From positions 1 to 47,632 of the forward strand of contig JAFZRP010000063.1 in the NCBI GenBank assembly GCA_017619795.1: a stretch of 47,632 nt of DNA, given 5' to 3'. Numbering within the stretch: the stretch's first letter is position 1; the number at the start of each line of letters is the position of its first letter. A program made the translations under genes and the position numbers. Source of the DNA: Treponema sp. GTDB lineage: Bacteria > Spirochaetota > Spirochaetia > Treponematales > Treponemataceae. This document shows positions 24,263 to 32,718 of the stretch, one piece after another. Below the pieces are notes generated by a model. The model did no database searches. It was not told the origin of the DNA and saw only the letters and a program-made list of their open reading frames with translations.

Positions 24263-27001
24263 ATGAATAAATTTTGGAACATAGGAGTTTTGTTCATAAT
24301 TGCTGTTCTTTTTTCAAGCTGTGGTTTTGACTTTGAAAAACCTGAAAGATTTGGAATTAAAACAAGCGATGAGGCAGTTTATAATCTGGCTATTGGAGAA
24401 AAGAAATTTGATTTGGGAGAGTATATTTCATTTTCTTCTTTCTTAAGCAATCAGAGTTCTGATGGTGAGCAGAGTGAAGGAGAAGGAAGCCCAAATTACA
24501 AGCTTTACGATTATAATCCAGATTCAACAAGCTCAGACACAACAAAGAGTCTTCTTTTGAAGATGAGTATGCAGGATATTCCTCTTGATCTTGGTGATTC
24601 TTTGGATAAAGCTGACATTACAACGACAATTGACGGAATTAATGTTGCTAAGACAATTGAAATTCCTAATATCAGCAAAGATCCTATAACAAAAGAAGTT
24701 GAACTTGATGTAAACAAGAAAATCAACGCTCTTGTAAGCATGTACGGAGTAACAAAACACTCTGCAGATGTAAATTTTATTTCAACAAATGCAGCATCTA
24801 ATGATGGATTTAATAGTGTAAAATATAAATCTGGAACTATGATAATCAGACCGATAGACGAAGATGACGTAATTATCGGTGACATTATCCTTAAAAAAGG
24901 CGATACAGAACTTTCCAGAGCAAACTTTAAGACAGTAAATGGTGTTTCACAGGCAAATCTTCCGCTAACTGATGTAGAAATTCAAAAAACAGGATTGACT
25001 TTTGAGTTTACAAACTCTGTTGGAGTAAGCTTTTATGCAAGAGTTGCTGAAGACAGTGTTGTAAAAGAAGCAACAGGTCTTACAATTTCAAGCGGTGTTC
25101 CAATTTCGGCCCCTAAAAAAGAAATGTCAATTGGAAATCAATCAAGCCTTTCATCTTATACAATTGGTAAAGGAACCCTTTCTGTTGTATTTGCTCTTCC
25201 TGAAATATGGACAAACAATGGTGTTTCTTACAATTACACCATGCTTCTTTCTGGTGCTTTGGAAGGTCAGCTTACTGAGACAGACACAGAGTTACCATTA
25301 GACAATTTATCTTTTAATAACGACAACCTTGCTTATGAAATTAAAACAGGAAATGTTTATCTCAACAATGCTACAGTAGCTTTCATTGATGATGAAGGAA
25401 AAGCTATTAATCCTAGCATCACAGTAGCTGTAGAGGTTCTGGAAATTAAAGAGGCTGTAGTAAAACTTGATTCAGCAACAAAAACATATAGAACAGAAAT
25501 AAATGAGGAAGTTGCTTTACCAAAAGAAGTTACAGACAATGTAAAGAAAATCAAATGGGATGAGTATGGATTCAATATTGAATATACAAATACTCTTCCA
25601 GATGAGAATCCGGTAGGAATTGAAATTACTTCAAATTTCTTTAAGTTTAATAATAAATCAGTAGTACTTGAAACAACAGAAAAAACCGAAGCTGGTTTGG
25701 AAAAGGATATTTTGAAAGTAATTAATAAGTCTGATGAGGAAACAGAGTATACAACAGAGTTTGATCCAGAACAGACAAGTAAAGTAGATATTAATGCAAA
25801 AATCAATTTCCCTGGTTATGACGAAGACGAAAACACAATCACAATCAAGAATGTAGCGCCTGGAGCAACTTATGTTCTTGATATTACAGTAACTCCTGTT
25901 CTTAACTGGGAAAGAATGTGGATTAATACAGCAGGAAGACGCGAAAGCAATAAGCTTTCTACAGGAATGAATCTTTCTTCTATCTTTAGTTCAATGGAAG
26001 AAACTGTAGGTTCTGATGTTGCAAAGAATCTTTCGTTCACAAAGCTTCCTCTTTATCTTTGTGCAGAAACTCCTGCTTCCGGCGGACTTTTTGAAAAAAC
26101 AAAGTTCAATGGTGTAATTAAAGCATACATTGGAGATGATGACGGAAATCCTGCAGAAGGAATGGCAGGAAACGAACAGTATATGCTTGGACATTATGAT
26201 GCAGAAAATAAAACAGATGTAAAAGATAATCTTGCTTTCAGAAAGAACATTGCTTTAGCATTTGATGAAACAGGTGCTGTTACTACCGATGTTGGACGGG
26301 CAATGGCAAATTACGGTTATGCAGATTTGGCAGCCCTTCTTAACAGTAAAGCTGAAGGTTCTTTGTGTGTTTCTTATGATATTGGTCTTACTTCTGATGG
26401 AAACGAAGATACAATAGAAATCAGCAAGAATGATGTTGAGCAGATGAAGAAAACCGGTTCAACAACAATTTCACTTTCTGTACTTGGTATAATTCGACTT
26501 GAGTTTAATGTAACAGACGAAATATCCATGGATCTGTTTAAGTTACTTCAAAACAATGAAGAAGGTGAAGAACAAAAAGATTTACTTGGAAGAACAAGCA
26601 GCGCTGATTACGAAAAATTTGAAGATTACATCAATGTTATAAAGGATGTTAAGATTGTTTATGAACCTATAAAGCTTCCATTTAAGTTCACTACAAATAC
26701 AGATGATGAGATGAAGCTTGTAATTGATCTTGATGGTAAGAATGGTGCAGCAGAACCTAAGGAACCATTAAAGATGATTTCTGGAGGTACGCTGACTCTT
26801 ACACCTAATGAGCTTCTTGCATATCCGCTCACTCCTTCTGTAAGCTTTGTAATTCCAAAGGGAACACTCAGCATTCCAAGAGAAACTATTTTTGATACAA
26901 ATCTTTTTATTAAGATAGCAACAAGCGATAAGGTTCTCTGGTTAGATAACTTAAAATCAAATAACACTAATAACGAAAATAACGAAGGAGGAAATGAATA
27001 A
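24263..27001 (+). CDS. Large surface or periplasmic lipoprotein of unknown function
   Basis: A 912-aa lipoprotein. The signal peptide ends at Cys20 (LFSSC). After a short acidic low-complexity stretch (SSDGEQSEGEGSPN, near residues 68-81) the rest is dominated by Thr/Ser/Val/Asp/Lys in alternating patterns typical of many beta-sandwich domains. No enzymatic motif is recognised. Its TAA overlaps the ATG of the next gene by one base (TAATG), so the two are translationally coupled and probably act together at the cell surface. Uniform codon use argues against recent transfer. Confidence 0.65.
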   Translation: MNKFWNIGVLFIIAVLFSSCGFDFEKPERFGIKTSDEAVYNLAIGEKKFDLGEYISFSSFLSNQSSDGEQSEGEGSPNYKLYDYNPDSTSSDTTKSLLLKMSMQDIPLDLGDSLDKADITTTIDGINVAKTIEIPNISKDPITKEVELDVNKKINALVSMYGVTKHSADVNFISTNAASNDGFNSVKYKSGTMIIRPIDEDDVIIGDIILKKGDTELSRANFKTVNGVSQANLPLTDVEIQKTGLTFEFTNSVGVSFYARVAEDSVVKEATGLTISSGVPISAPKKEMSIGNQSSLSSYTIGKGTLSVVFALPEIWTNNGVSYNYTMLLSGALEGQLTETDTELPLDNLSFNNDNLAYEIKTGNVYLNNATVAFIDDEGKAINPSITVAVEVLEIKEAVVKLDSATKTYRTEINEEVALPKEVTDNVKKIKWDEYGFNIEYTNTLPDENPVGIEITSNFFKFNNKSVVLETTEKTEAGLEKDILKVINKSDEETEYTTEFDPEQTSKVDINAKINFPGYDEDENTITIKNVAPGATYVLDITVTPVLNWERMWINTAGRRESNKLSTGMNLSSIFSSMEETVGSDVAKNLSFTKLPLYLCAETPASGGLFEKTKFNGVIKAYIGDDDGNPAEGMAGNEQYMLGHYDAENKTDVKDNLAFRKNIALAFDETGAVTTDVGRAMANYGYADLAALLNSKAEGSLCVSYDIGLTSDGNEDTIEISKNDVEQMKKTGSTTISLSVLGIIRLEFNVTDEISMDLFKLLQNNEEGEEQKDLLGRTSSADYEKFEDYINVIKDVKIVYEPIKLPFKFTTNTDDEMKLVIDLDGKNGAAEPKEPLKMISGGTLTLTPNELLAYPLTPSVSFVIPKGTLSIPRETIFDTNLFIKIATSDKVLWLDNLKSNNTNNENNEGGNE

Positions 27002-28281
27002 TGAAAAGATTTGTTGTAATTTGTTTATCTTTTGTATTGCTCATTGCCCGTACTTTTGCTGGTCCTGCAGATTTCTTTGACCATCGTATTTTTGAAATAA
27101 AATTAAATGCTCCTGTAGATATTTCTAATAACACTTTGTCTGTAGCAGATTTCCTGCAGAAAGAAGTTATTATTGATTTGAAAGAGCTTTATTACGGCAT
27201 GCCTAAGAAGGGCTTTAATTTGACGGCAGATACAATGCCAAATGTAAGTATTACACTCGACTTTAAGAAGGGACTTCATTTTGGAGTTGAAGCCGGTGTT
27301 GATTTATACTCTAAGTTTGGTATTTCTAAGGATTTGTTTAAATTACTGGCAAAAGGTAATAGTCTTGAAGATGATATAAAAATCTCTATTGATGGTTATG
27401 TTGATGCCTTTGCATTTGGTCAGGTTGATGTAGGTTTTAATCTGAAAAAGTTCAATATCAGAGTACAACCTGCTGTATTTGCATCGCTTGCACATGTTAC
27501 AACTAATGATGCATATGTAAAAGCCGGATACAACAAGGATAATAATTCTTATAATCTGCTTGTTAATGGAAATATGGATTTCTATTCTGCAATTCCTATG
27601 ACAAATGAACTTGCTAAAGATACCAATACAATGATAAATCAGATGATTAATCAGATTGGTCCTTCAATGGGATTTGATATGAGTGGACAGGTAAGCTTTA
27701 AGCCTTTAGATTTCCTTACTGTAACCGGTTCTGTTCGTATTCCTATGGCTCCTAGTCATTTGAACTATAGAACAACATTGAATTATTCAAATGAGTGGTC
27801 ATTCTCTGTAGATCAGCTTACAGGTAATAAGAAAGATTCTGAAGGTGAAAGCTCTGAAGGTGAGTCAACAGAATCAACTCCAGGCCTTGACCAGTTATTC
27901 TCAGATCCTGTAGCAGAAAAGTATTATATTCACCGTCCAATGAAGATTGCCGTTTCAGCAGACTTTAAGCCTTTCAGCTGGCTTATGAGCTATTACGGAA
28001 CTCTTGGTATTGGTATTAAGCATCCATTTGCTAAGGACAGATCAGAAACTTATGCTTATATAGATTATCTTATTGGTACAAAGCTTAGCCTTATAAACAT
28101 TATCAGCCTGTATCTTTCTACAGAACGAACTGATGAAATCTATAAGCACAAAGCAACCCTCGCCTTGAATTTCAGACTTGTAGAAGTTGATGCGGGAATT
28201 GCTTTTGAGTCTTCAAATATTAAGACAAGCTTTAAGGGTTCTGGACTTGGTGCCTTTGTAACAGCCTGTGTAGGCTTCTAA
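27001..28281 (+). CDS. Exported protein, possible outer-membrane beta-barrel
   Basis: A 426-aa protein with a cleavable signal peptide (about residues 1-20, hydrophobic core then FAG). The mature part is rich in amphipathic beta patterns such as ITLDFKKGLHFGVEAGVDLY and ends in a hydrophobic aromatic GAFVTACVGF, like the C-terminal strand of a barrel. It has an acidic linker (KDSEGESSEGESTEST, near residues 278-293) like the one in the coupled upstream lipoprotein. The name of the family is not known to me. Barrel assignment is inference. Confidence 0.6.
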   Translation: MKRFVVICLSFVLLIARTFAGPADFFDHRIFEIKLNAPVDISNNTLSVADFLQKEVIIDLKELYYGMPKKGFNLTADTMPNVSITLDFKKGLHFGVEAGVDLYSKFGISKDLFKLLAKGNSLEDDIKISIDGYVDAFAFGQVDVGFNLKKFNIRVQPAVFASLAHVTTNDAYVKAGYNKDNNSYNLLVNGNMDFYSAIPMTNELAKDTNTMINQMINQIGPSMGFDMSGQVSFKPLDFLTVTGSVRIPMAPSHLNYRTTLNYSNEWSFSVDQLTGNKKDSEGESSEGESTESTPGLDQLFSDPVAEKYYIHRPMKIAVSADFKPFSWLMSYYGTLGIGIKHPFAKDRSETYAYIDYLIGTKLSLINIISLYLSTERTDEIYKHKATLALNFRLVEVDAGIAFESSNIKTSFKGSGLGAFVTACVGF

Positions 28282-28298
28282 AAGTTACAGCTTAATAC

Positions 28299-28353
28299 TT
28301 GTGCAAAAGTGAGAGATAAAATACAATAATCAAAGTGTTTCTAAACATAGAAA
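28299..28353 (+). promoter_or_regulatory. Promoter and leader hairpin of nfnAB
   Basis: TTGTGC (28299-28304), 17 nt, TACAAT (28322-28327). The short leader holds a hairpin TTTCTA-AACA-TAGAAA (28338-28353) just before the GAGGT ribosome-binding site of the ATG at 28369. The hairpin could tune translation. Confidence 0.5.
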
Positions 28354-28368
28354 TGATTTGAGGTCACA

Positions 28369-29220
28369 ATGTTTAAAATTATTGAGAAAAAACAGCTTTC
28401 GGCTGGTGTGTTTTATATGAGAGTTGCGGCACCAGAAATTGCTAAGAACAGGAAAGCAGGTCAGTTTGTAATTGTTCAGGTTGAGCCTGATGTTGGCGAA
28501 AGAATACCGTTGACAATTGCAGATGCTAATGCTCAGGAAGGGTGGATTGCCCTTGTTTTTCAGGCAGTTGGTGCTACAACTTACAAATTATCGCTTATGG
28601 AAGCAGGACAGGAACTTCCAGCTATTTTAGGACCACTTGGGAATCCTTCTAAAATAGAAAAATACGATGCACCGGTTGTAGTTGTTGGCGGGGGCTTTGG
28701 TGTTGCACCTTGTTATCCAATAGTACAGGCACACAAAGCTGCAGGTAATAAAGTAATTATGATTATCTGTGCCCGCAATAAAGACCTTTTGATTTACGTT
28801 GATGAAATGAAAGCCATTGCAGACGAAGTTATCATTATGACAGATGACGGTTCTGCCGGCAGACAGGGTGTTTCTACAGTTCCTGTAAAAGAATTATGCG
28901 AAAGTGAATGTCCTCCTGCAGAGGTTATTGCAATTGGACCTCCAATAATGATGAAATTCTGCGCGCTTACAACTAAAGAGTACGGCATTAAAACTACAGT
29001 TTCTTTGAATACAATTATGATTGACGGAACTGGAATGTGCGGTGGATGTCGTGTAAGCATTGAAGGAAAAACTAAGTTTGTTTGTGTTGACGGTCCTGAG
29101 TTTGATGCTCATCAGGTTGACTGGGACAATATGATGCTTAGAATGAAATCCTTTAAAGAGAGAGAGCAGGAAGATTTCCATAAGTGTAAAATGCAGGCTG
29201 CTGCAGATAAACTTGCATAA
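28369..29220 (+). CDS. nfnA: NfnA-like small subunit of NADH-dependent ferredoxin:NADP+ oxidoreductase
   Basis: A 283-aa flavoprotein of the ferredoxin-NADP reductase-like fold (dihydroorotate dehydrogenase electron-transfer/sulfide dehydrogenase subunit type). Residues about 1-95 are the FAD barrel (RIPLTIAD near 46-53), about 100-210 the NAD-binding domain (VVVGGGFGVAPCYP), and about 220-260 a [2Fe-2S] site (GTGMCGGCRV ... CVDGPEFDA). In the Nfn complex this subunit takes NADH electrons to the bifurcating flavin of NfnB. It is directly followed by the large subunit (14-nt gap), which supports Nfn over a lone SudB. Confidence 0.85.
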   Translation: MFKIIEKKQLSAGVFYMRVAAPEIAKNRKAGQFVIVQVEPDVGERIPLTIADANAQEGWIALVFQAVGATTYKLSLMEAGQELPAILGPLGNPSKIEKYDAPVVVVGGGFGVAPCYPIVQAHKAAGNKVIMIICARNKDLLIYVDEMKAIADEVIIMTDDGSAGRQGVSTVPVKELCESECPPAEVIAIGPPIMMKFCALTTKEYGIKTTVSLNTIMIDGTGMCGGCRVSIEGKTKFVCVDGPEFDAHQVDWDNMMLRMKSFKEREQEDFHKCKMQAAADKLA

Positions 29221-29234
29221 ACAAGGGAACAAAA

Positions 29235-30710
29235 ATGATAGATGTAACTGCTGAATATAATAAGATACAAGAGAAAATTAAAAATGGTGGACTTACACCA
29301 AAGGATAGAACTGCAATTCCCCAGATGGAAATGCCTCACAGAGACCCAAAGGAACGTGCCCGCATTATGGACGAGGTTACTTATGGTTTTTCTAAGGAAC
29401 AGGCTGTTGTAGAAGCAAACCGCTGTCTGCAGTGTAAAAATCCTACTTGTGTAGAAGGCTGCCCTGTAAACATTGATATTCCAGGCTTTATTGGACAGAT
29501 TGCCAAGGGCGAGTTTAAGGCGGCTGTCAATATCGTTAAGAGAACAAGCCTTTTGCCTGCAATTTGCGGACGTGTTTGTCCACAGGAAAAGCAGTGCCAG
29601 AAAACTTGTATGGTTGGAAAAATCTACAAGGATGCTGAACGCTCTGTTTCTATTGGTCGACTTGAACGCTTTGTTGCAGATTGGGAACGCCAGTATAAAC
29701 TTGTTTCTGTTCCAGAGATTGCAGAAAAGACTGGTAAAAAGGTTGCCGTAATTGGTTCTGGTCCTGCCGGACTTACTGTTGCCGCTGACTGTGCACGAGC
29801 TGGTCACGATGTAACAGTTTTTGAAGCCTTCCACAAGGCAGGCGGTGTTATGATGTACGGTATTCCAGAGTTCCGTCTGCCAAAGGCAATTGTTCAGGAA
29901 GAAATTGAAAACCTTAAAAAAATCGGCGTAAAGTTTGAATTAAACTTCCTGGTTGGCCGAACAGATACACTCGAGCAGCTTTTGACCGAAAAGGGTTTTG
30001 ATGCTGCCTTTATTGGAACCGGCGCCGGTCTTCCAAAGTTCCTCAATATCCCTGGCGAAAATCTTATTGGTGTATTCTCTGCAAACGAATATCTTACCCG
30101 TGCAAACTTAATGAAAGCTTACGATAAAGAGCATGCTGCAACTCCTCTGTACGAGGCAAAGCACATTTGTGTTACAGGTGGCGGAAACGTTGCAATGGAT
30201 GCTGCTCGTATGGCTTTAAGACTTGGTGCAGAAAAGGTTAGCGTAATTTACCGTCGTACACGCGATGAAATGCCTGCCCGTCGGGAAGAAATTGCTCATG
30301 CCGAAGAAGAAGGAATTGAGTTCCACTTCCTTGAAAACCCTATTGAAGTTCTTGGAACTGAAGAAGGCAAGGTTCGTGGATTAGTTTGCTTGAGCTACGA
30401 GCTTGGTGAACCTGACGCAAGTGGACGACGTTCTCCAGTAGCAATCAAGGGCAGCGAACACGAAATTGAATGTGATGCGCTTGTTGTTGCTCTTGGAAAC
30501 GGAAGTAACCCTCTGCTTGTTGCAACAACACCTGGTCTTGATGCAGATTCAAAGGGTCACATTATCGTCGATGAAAAACAGGCTACAAGCCATACAAAGG
30601 TTTGGGCTGGCGGCGACATTGTTCTTGGCGCAGCAACTGTAATTCTTGCAATGGGCGAAGGTCGTAAAGCGGCCGCCGGAATCAACGAATATCTTGCTAA
30701 CCTCAACTAA
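29235..30710 (+). CDS. nfnB: NfnB-like large subunit (glutamate synthase small-subunit-like), electron-bifurcating transhydrogenase
   Basis: A 491-aa flavoprotein. The N-terminal Fe-S domain has CLQCKNPTCVEGCPV (about 62-76) and a second cluster CGRVCPQEKQCQKTC (about 111-125). Then come the FAD motif GSGPAGLTVAADCA (about 174-187), a GGVMMYGIPEFRLPK block (203-217) and the NADPH motif GGGNVAMDAARMALRLG (about 315-331). With the preceding gene it forms the NfnAB pair that couples NADH and reduced ferredoxin to NADP+ reduction. The start has an AAGGG site. A role as glutamate synthase is less likely because no large GltB subunit is nearby. Confidence 0.87.
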   Translation: MIDVTAEYNKIQEKIKNGGLTPKDRTAIPQMEMPHRDPKERARIMDEVTYGFSKEQAVVEANRCLQCKNPTCVEGCPVNIDIPGFIGQIAKGEFKAAVNIVKRTSLLPAICGRVCPQEKQCQKTCMVGKIYKDAERSVSIGRLERFVADWERQYKLVSVPEIAEKTGKKVAVIGSGPAGLTVAADCARAGHDVTVFEAFHKAGGVMMYGIPEFRLPKAIVQEEIENLKKIGVKFELNFLVGRTDTLEQLLTEKGFDAAFIGTGAGLPKFLNIPGENLIGVFSANEYLTRANLMKAYDKEHAATPLYEAKHICVTGGGNVAMDAARMALRLGAEKVSVIYRRTRDEMPARREEIAHAEEEGIEFHFLENPIEVLGTEEGKVRGLVCLSYELGEPDASGRRSPVAIKGSEHEIECDALVVALGNGSNPLLVATTPGLDADSKGHIIVDEKQATSHTKVWAGGDIVLGAATVILAMGEGRKAAAGINEYLANLN

Positions 30711-30731
30711 AAAAATACCGATAATAAAGGT

Positions 30732-31571
30732 ATGGCTGACAAGAAAAAGAAAAGATCTGGTTTTACTGTTGCGTGTGTAGTTTTAGTTGTACTCGTTTGC
30801 TTTATTGTTTTTTTAGTTAAGAAAGATACAATCATCACAAATCTCAAAGAGACGAACTTTTTTGAAAGAGTATTCGGAGCTACTCCTGGCTTTGTAGAAA
30901 AACACGAGGTTCCAGAAAAAGCAGACTCAACCGGTGAACAGAAACAGACTGTTGTTACCGAAGATTCAACCGTTAAGATTCAAATAGAAACAGAGAAGAA
31001 ACCAGCTCCTGCACCGGAACAGACTCAGCCTGTAAAACAGGAGCAGAAGATAACTCCAGAGCCGGCACCAGAAAAAGAAGCTGTTACAAAATCAACATCA
31101 TCAGAAAAGGAAACTGCAAAAGCTGAATCTGTAAAAACAGAAGTACCTATCACCGAATTGCAGCTTTGCTTTGTAGAGATTGATTCGGAAGGTTCTGTTG
31201 TCCGCAAGCTTGTAAAAAGATCTATTCCAAAAGATGATTCTCCGCTTTCTACAGCCTTAAAGCTTTTGCTTAAAGGACCGGATGCTTCTATTGCGGCCGA
31301 AAAGAACTGTCAGAGTTTAATTCCAGCGGGCACAAAGCTTTTGGGAATAAAAATACAGAATGGTGTTGCTTACCTTGATTTCAGCGAAGATTTTGAAATA
31401 AACACATTCGGCGTTGAAGGCTATAATGCTCAGCTGATGCAGATTGTATATACGGCGACAAGCTTCTCTACTGTAAAAAGCGTACAGTTCTTAATCGAAG
31501 GCGAAAAGAAAGAATATCTTGGCAGTGAAGGTCAGTGGATAGGTTCGCCTCTTTCTAGGAATGCATTCTAA
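30732..31571 (+). CDS. Membrane-anchored GerMN domain protein
   Basis: A 279-aa protein with one N-terminal membrane segment (about residues 10-30, VACVVLVVLVCFIVFLV), a 100-residue Pro/Glu/Lys-rich linker (about 50-130), and a GerMN domain (about 135-265) with LSTALKLLLKGPD and VAYLDFSEDFEI. GerMN domains occur in spore germination GerM and in cell-envelope proteins of non-sporulating bacteria, where the ligand is unknown. It follows nfnB by 21 nt with an AAAGG site. It ends against the convergent gene at 31573. Confidence 0.75.
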   Translation: MADKKKKRSGFTVACVVLVVLVCFIVFLVKKDTIITNLKETNFFERVFGATPGFVEKHEVPEKADSTGEQKQTVVTEDSTVKIQIETEKKPAPAPEQTQPVKQEQKITPEPAPEKEAVTKSTSSEKETAKAESVKTEVPITELQLCFVEIDSEGSVVRKLVKRSIPKDDSPLSTALKLLLKGPDASIAAEKNCQSLIPAGTKLLGIKIQNGVAYLDFSEDFEINTFGVEGYNAQLMQIVYTATSFSTVKSVQFLIEGEKKEYLGSEGQWIGSPLSRNAF

Positions 31572-31572
31572 C

Positions 31573-32691
31573 TTATTTGTACGAGCTTAAAATCTTTTTG
31601 AAGTAATCTTGATTTGTTTCGTAAGGCTTTTTGTAAGTGCTTAACGTCAGCACGTCGTAGCCGCCTTGTGGGTTTTCGAGGAGGATATTGCTGGCGGTGA
31701 TGAAAGAGGTGCTTTCAGGGATGTAAGAATCCACGGTTATCGTATAAGCCTTTTTCTTTTTGTTGTAGCTAAGCTCACAGGAGCTCAAATCTATGTATTT
31801 TGTGTACACACTGTTTAAGAAAGCAAAAATTGAATAGAACTCATTCTGCTTTTTATCATCAGCGAGCATTGGAATTGTAAACATTGTAATAACTGAGTCG
31901 TTGCCTAAAGTACAAATGTTAGGGCTTTCTTCGCTGTAGCTCCAGTTCTGGTCGAGGGTTATAGAGCGGTTTCCACAAACGTGCTTGCGGGTCTTTTTAG
32001 CAGAATAAACTGCATCAGAAGAAGAAGCTGTGTCGCCAGTCTTTATGTTCATATTTGGAGCCTTAATGCCCTTAAACTCGTTGAAGGATTTATCATCCGA
32101 AGATTTAAGGCAGCCTATAGTACAGCAGCGGAAAACAACATCACCATCAGCAGTGGTAATGCTTTTAATATTAAAAAGAGGGATAAGACAGTCAAAATTG
32201 ATTGTGACTGTTCCGCCGAACTGGAAATATTCCTGTGTCCGTTTTACGCCGTTCTCGTTAAAGTCGTTGGACCAGACATAATCATCATCATACGGGGAAA
32301 ACTCAATTTTACTGCGGCGCGAAGCAAACTCGTACAAAAGGTCGTGGATATAGTTTATTAAATCAACATCCTCCTGCGAAGAAGTGATTCTTGACATAAG
32401 TCTTTCGCCTGTCATTTCCCAGCCGTTTGCTTCAGGATTCACCGTCATAAGAATTGCAACATCTTTTTCGGGAAGCTTTTTCTTTTCATCCTTTGGAGCA
32501 TAATATCTTACCTGATACGTTGAATCATCGTAGGTGAGGATTCCAATATAGCTTTCACGCACGAAGGAGCTGTCGCGGTAATATACGTACTGTCCGGAGT
32601 TATCCTTGATAAAGGAAGTAAAGCCGGGCATTGCAAACGCAGTAAGCATACCGCAGAGAAAAAGTGATAATGATAAAAAAAGCTTTTTCAT
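31573..32691 (-). CDS. Exported protein of unknown function
   Basis: A 372-aa protein from the ATG at 32691 (MKKLFLSLSLFLCGMLTAFA, a clear signal peptide). I prefer it to the GTG at 32709 because the signal sequence starts here and a GAAGG lies upstream. The mature part has many Tyr/Asp/Lys residues and no recognised domain. A segment near 265-300 with several Tyr and Ser residues suggests beta structure. It lies after proS on the same strand with a 27-nt gap, so it may be co-transcribed; no functional link is evident. Confidence 0.6.
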   Translation of the reverse strand: MKKLFLSLSLFLCGMLTAFAMPGFTSFIKDNSGQYVYYRDSSFVRESYIGILTYDDSTYQVRYYAPKDEKKKLPEKDVAILMTVNPEANGWEMTGERLMSRITSSQEDVDLINYIHDLLYEFASRRSKIEFSPYDDDYVWSNDFNENGVKRTQEYFQFGGTVTINFDCLIPLFNIKSITTADGDVVFRCCTIGCLKSSDDKSFNEFKGIKAPNMNIKTGDTASSSDAVYSAKKTRKHVCGNRSITLDQNWSYSEESPNICTLGNDSVITMFTIPMLADDKKQNEFYSIFAFLNSVYTKYIDLSSCELSYNKKKKAYTITVDSYIPESTSFITASNILLENPQGGYDVLTLSTYKKPYETNQDYFKKILSSYK

Positions 32692-32718
32692 ATCAGCACC
32701 TTCGTACACAATTGAGTT

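Noticed and set aside
29112..29834. A 240-codon open frame on the minus strand.
   Set aside because: Lies entirely opposite nfnA and nfnB, whose motifs are clear; its translation is rich in Cys, Asn and Phe as expected of an antisense shadow.
29235..30710. Glutamate synthase small subunit (GltD).
   Set aside because: No large subunit nearby, and the gene is paired with an NfnA-like partner; NfnB is more likely, though the folds are the same.
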